From Planctomycetota bacterium (GTDB lineage: Bacteria; Planctomycetota; Planctomycetia; Pirellulales; Thermoguttaceae), in assembly GCA_018897395.1 (NCBI GenBank), contig JAHIKV010000102.1:1-7443 (forward strand): a stretch of 7,443 nucleotides of DNA, in the 5' to 3' direction. A program made the position numbers and the translations under genes. Each line of letters begins with the position of its first letter. The first letter of the stretch is position 1. Below, in pieces: positions 6,030 through 7,443 of the stretch. The notes beneath the pieces are model-generated. The model ran no database searches and was not told where the DNA came from. It saw nothing but the letters and a program-made list of their open reading frames with translations.

Positions 6030-7082
6030 TCATCGGCAGCAATCCGTCGGGCACTCGTCGGGCCAGGGACCGAGGGCGCCAAAGGCAAGCCGCTCGACCG
6101 TCGGATCGAGACGTTCGACGATCAACTCGCGGATCAGACGGACAAAACGTGGATGGTTGCCCACCACCGCCGCGCGGACCATGTCGACGCCCAGTTCATC
6201 GCAGAGTTGACGGACCTCGACGTCCAGGTCGTAGACGATCTCCATGTTCTCCGCCAGGAAGCCGATCGGCGCGATCACGAGATGCCCCAGCCCGCCGGTT
6301 TCGTGCAATCGGCGAATGTGGTCGCGAATGTCCGGCTCGAGCCACGGCTGCGACGGCGGGCCACTGCGGCTCTGGAAAACCAATTCCCAGCCGAATGTGC
6401 CTCGGCTGGGCGAAACCGCAAGCGGCAGACGCTCGACCACCAGCCGGCAAGACTCGCGGAGCTGACGTAAATATGGCGAGCGTTCGGCCGTTGCGACCGG
6501 GATGCCGTGGGCGGTGAACAGCAGCCGGGCGACCGAACGTTTTTCGACGGGAATCTCCGACAACGCGGCGGCAACCCGTTCGGCCGTCGCCTCGATGAAG
6601 CCCGGATGATTGAAAAAAAGCCGCAACTTGTCGATCGGCGGCGCTCCGGGGCCAACCTCCCGCCGCGCGCGCTCGATGTCCTCGACGTATTGCCGGCAAC
6701 CGGGATATGACCCAAATGCTGAAGCGACAAACGCCAGGGCACGCCGCACGCCGTCCTCGGTCATCTGGCGGAGCGTATCCGCGAGCAGGGGATGCCAATG
6801 GCGGTTGCCCCAGTAGACCGGCAATGGCGGCCCGTGTGCGTTCAACTCGTCGGCCAACGCGGCCAGCAGGGCACGGTTTTGGGCATTGATCGGGCTTACT
6901 CCGCCCAGCAACTCATAGTGCCGGGCGACCTCCAGAAGCCGCCAACGCGGAACGTTCTTGCCACAGACAACGTTCTCCAGAAAAGGCAAAACCTCCTCCG
7001 GCCCCTCCGGCCCACCGAACGAAACCAGCAGGAGAGCGTCGTAGGGAGAATGATGGACGTCGGAAGCGACCTTGCTACACAT
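6030..7082 (-). CDS. hemH: Ferrochelatase
   Basis: A 350-residue cytoplasmic or membrane-associated enzyme that inserts ferrous iron into a porphyrin in the last steps of heme synthesis. Landmarks in order: LLLVSFGGPEGPE (17-29), GGVSPINAQNR (60-70), YWGNRHWHP (90-98), LLFTAHGIP (187-195) with His192 as the metal-inserting histidine, WLEPDIRD (247-254), and APIGFLAENMEIVYDLDVE (271-289) with Glu281 as the conserved acidic partner. The C-terminus ends CPTDCCR, a small cysteine cluster. Length matches the family (about 310-350). The ATG at 7082 is chosen because it leaves a short N-terminal lead before the first motif. A longer form from TTG at 7163 would add 27 residues unlike the family. No strong Shine-Dalgarno or promoter was seen upstream. 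Whether the substrate is protoporphyrin IX or coproporphyrin III cannot be read from the sequence. Confidence 0.95.
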   Translation of the reverse strand: MCSKVASDVHHSPYDALLLVSFGGPEGPEEVLPFLENVVCGKNVPRWRLLEVARHYELLGGVSPINAQNRALLAALADELNAHGPPLPVYWGNRHWHPLLADTLRQMTEDGVRRALAFVASAFGSYPGCRQYVEDIERARREVGPGAPPIDKLRLFFNHPGFIEATAERVAAALSEIPVEKRSVARLLFTAHGIPVATAERSPYLRQLRESCRLVVERLPLAVSPSRGTFGWELVFQSRSGPPSQPWLEPDIRDHIRRLHETGGLGHLVIAPIGFLAENMEIVYDLDVEVRQLCDELGVDMVRAAVVGNHPRFVRLIRELIVERLDPTVERLAFGALGPWPDECPTDCCR

Positions 7083-7167
7083 AAGGCGACATAAACTGGA
7101 ACGCAACGTTGGGCGAAAATGGTCTTGGCAAACGGCAAACGTTGCCCAGTGAGACCGCGACAAGAAG

Positions 7168-7213
7168 CTGGGGAACTAGGATTTGAACCTAGACTAAGTG
7201 ATCCAGAGTCCTA
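7168..7213 (-). pseudogene. tRNA-Gln(CTG) 3' half, severed at the anticodon stem
   Basis: On the minus strand: anticodon loop CTCTGGA (anticodon CTG), 3' anticodon-stem strand TCACT, short variable TAGT, a perfect T-arm CTAGG-TTCAAAT-CCTAG, the acceptor strand TTCCCCA and discriminator G. A72 and G73 fit tRNA-Gln. No CCA is encoded. The 5' part that should precede it (acceptor TGGGGAA, D-arm, 5' anticodon stem AGTGA) is absent. The bases before the loop (TAGGA) pair with only two of the five stem positions. The break falls just 5' of the anticodon loop. It is either an integration-site remnant or a gene cut by the adjacent IS. Confidence 0.65.
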
Positions 7214-7310
7214 TTCCGGCCCTTCTTGCGGGCTATTCTTAGTGATTATCTTATCTTAATAACTGAGGTGGCCCCATTTGTCTAGACCACAGATTACGAA
7301 TTCCCCGCTG
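7214..7310. mobile_element. Probable right-end noncoding part of the IS30-family element
   Basis: This AT-richer stretch (around 7235-7262, ATTAAGATAAGATAAT on the minus strand) follows the transposase stop and leads straight into the severed tRNA-Gln. It contains a small hairpin, GCCC-GCAAGAA-GGGC (7220-7234). The terminal inverted repeat cannot be fixed without the left end of the element, which is outside the window. Confidence 0.4.
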
Positions 7311-7443
7311 TCAAGTCTCGATCGCAACTTTGAGGCGAGAGGCGAGAACTTCGTTGGGAGTTCGATAGCCGAGGCGTTTTCTCGGACGGTCGTTGAGAAG
7401 TTGTTGGACTTTGGTAAAACGATGATTGGGGATGCCGACCAGA
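7311..7443 (-). CDS. IS30-family transposase, C-terminal end (partial)
   Basis: The last 43 codons of a reading frame that enters from beyond the right edge, ending in TGA at 7311-7313. The peptide contains VQQLLNDRPRKRLGYRTPNE and ends KVAIET. The LNDRPRKRLGYRTPNEVL pattern is the typical C-terminal end of the DDE integrase core in IS30-family transposases. Whether the full transposase is intact cannot be seen. The 97 nt between this stop and the tRNA fragment would hold the right end of the element. Confidence 0.85.
   Translation of the reverse strand, partial: LVGIPNHRFTKVQQLLNDRPRKRLGYRTPNEVLASRLKVAIET

Noticed and set aside
7083..7163. Longer ferrochelatase N-terminus from TTG at 7163
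   Set aside because: The 27 added residues match nothing in the family and the start has no supporting ribosome binding site; ATG at 7082 gives a normal length.

Overview
The window looks like chromosomal DNA from a GC-rich planctomycete, probably Pirellulales-like. This rests on three things: the style of the ECF sigma / membrane protein / secreted protein operon, the C-terminal cysteine cluster of the ferrochelatase, and the many palindromic repeats between genes. No rRNA or other taxonomic marker is present, so the assignment is an inference.

Layout. Positions 1-303 hold no convincing gene: a short open tail (1-132), a paired palindrome (130-207) and a hairpin repeat (237-292). A 506-residue protein with a sigma-70 region 4 helix-turn-helix is encoded on the minus strand (304-1824), and a perfect 29-bp-arm palindrome sits in frame inside it. 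Next comes a compact divergent promoter region (1871-1947), then a palindromic leader, then isocitrate dehydrogenase on the plus strand (2042-3136). The convergent gap 3137-3412 is almost entirely nested inverted repeats. A three-gene minus-strand operon follows, in transcription order: secreted protein (5595-4597), ECF sigma factor (4589-3957) and single-pass membrane protein, a probable anti-sigma factor (3964-3413). The 434-nt gap 5596-6029 is filled with palindromic repeats. Ferrochelatase is on the minus strand (6030-7082). The right end carries the 3' half of a tRNA-Gln(CTG) gene and the C-terminal end of an IS30-family transposase that runs out of the window.

How the genes work together. 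Isocitrate dehydrogenase (TCA cycle) and ferrochelatase (last steps of heme synthesis) are housekeeping enzymes with no visible operon partners. The ECF sigma gene overlaps the membrane-protein gene by 8 nt and follows the secreted-protein gene by 7 nt. That suggests one signalling unit: envelope protein, membrane regulator and sigma factor.

No defence system, CRISPR array or clearly new multi-gene system is visible. The most unusual content is the repeats: several palindrome families, some copies differing by compensatory changes, lying against gene ends, in a 5' leader and inside a coding region. The severed tRNA-Gln beside an IS30 remnant is the other notable item.
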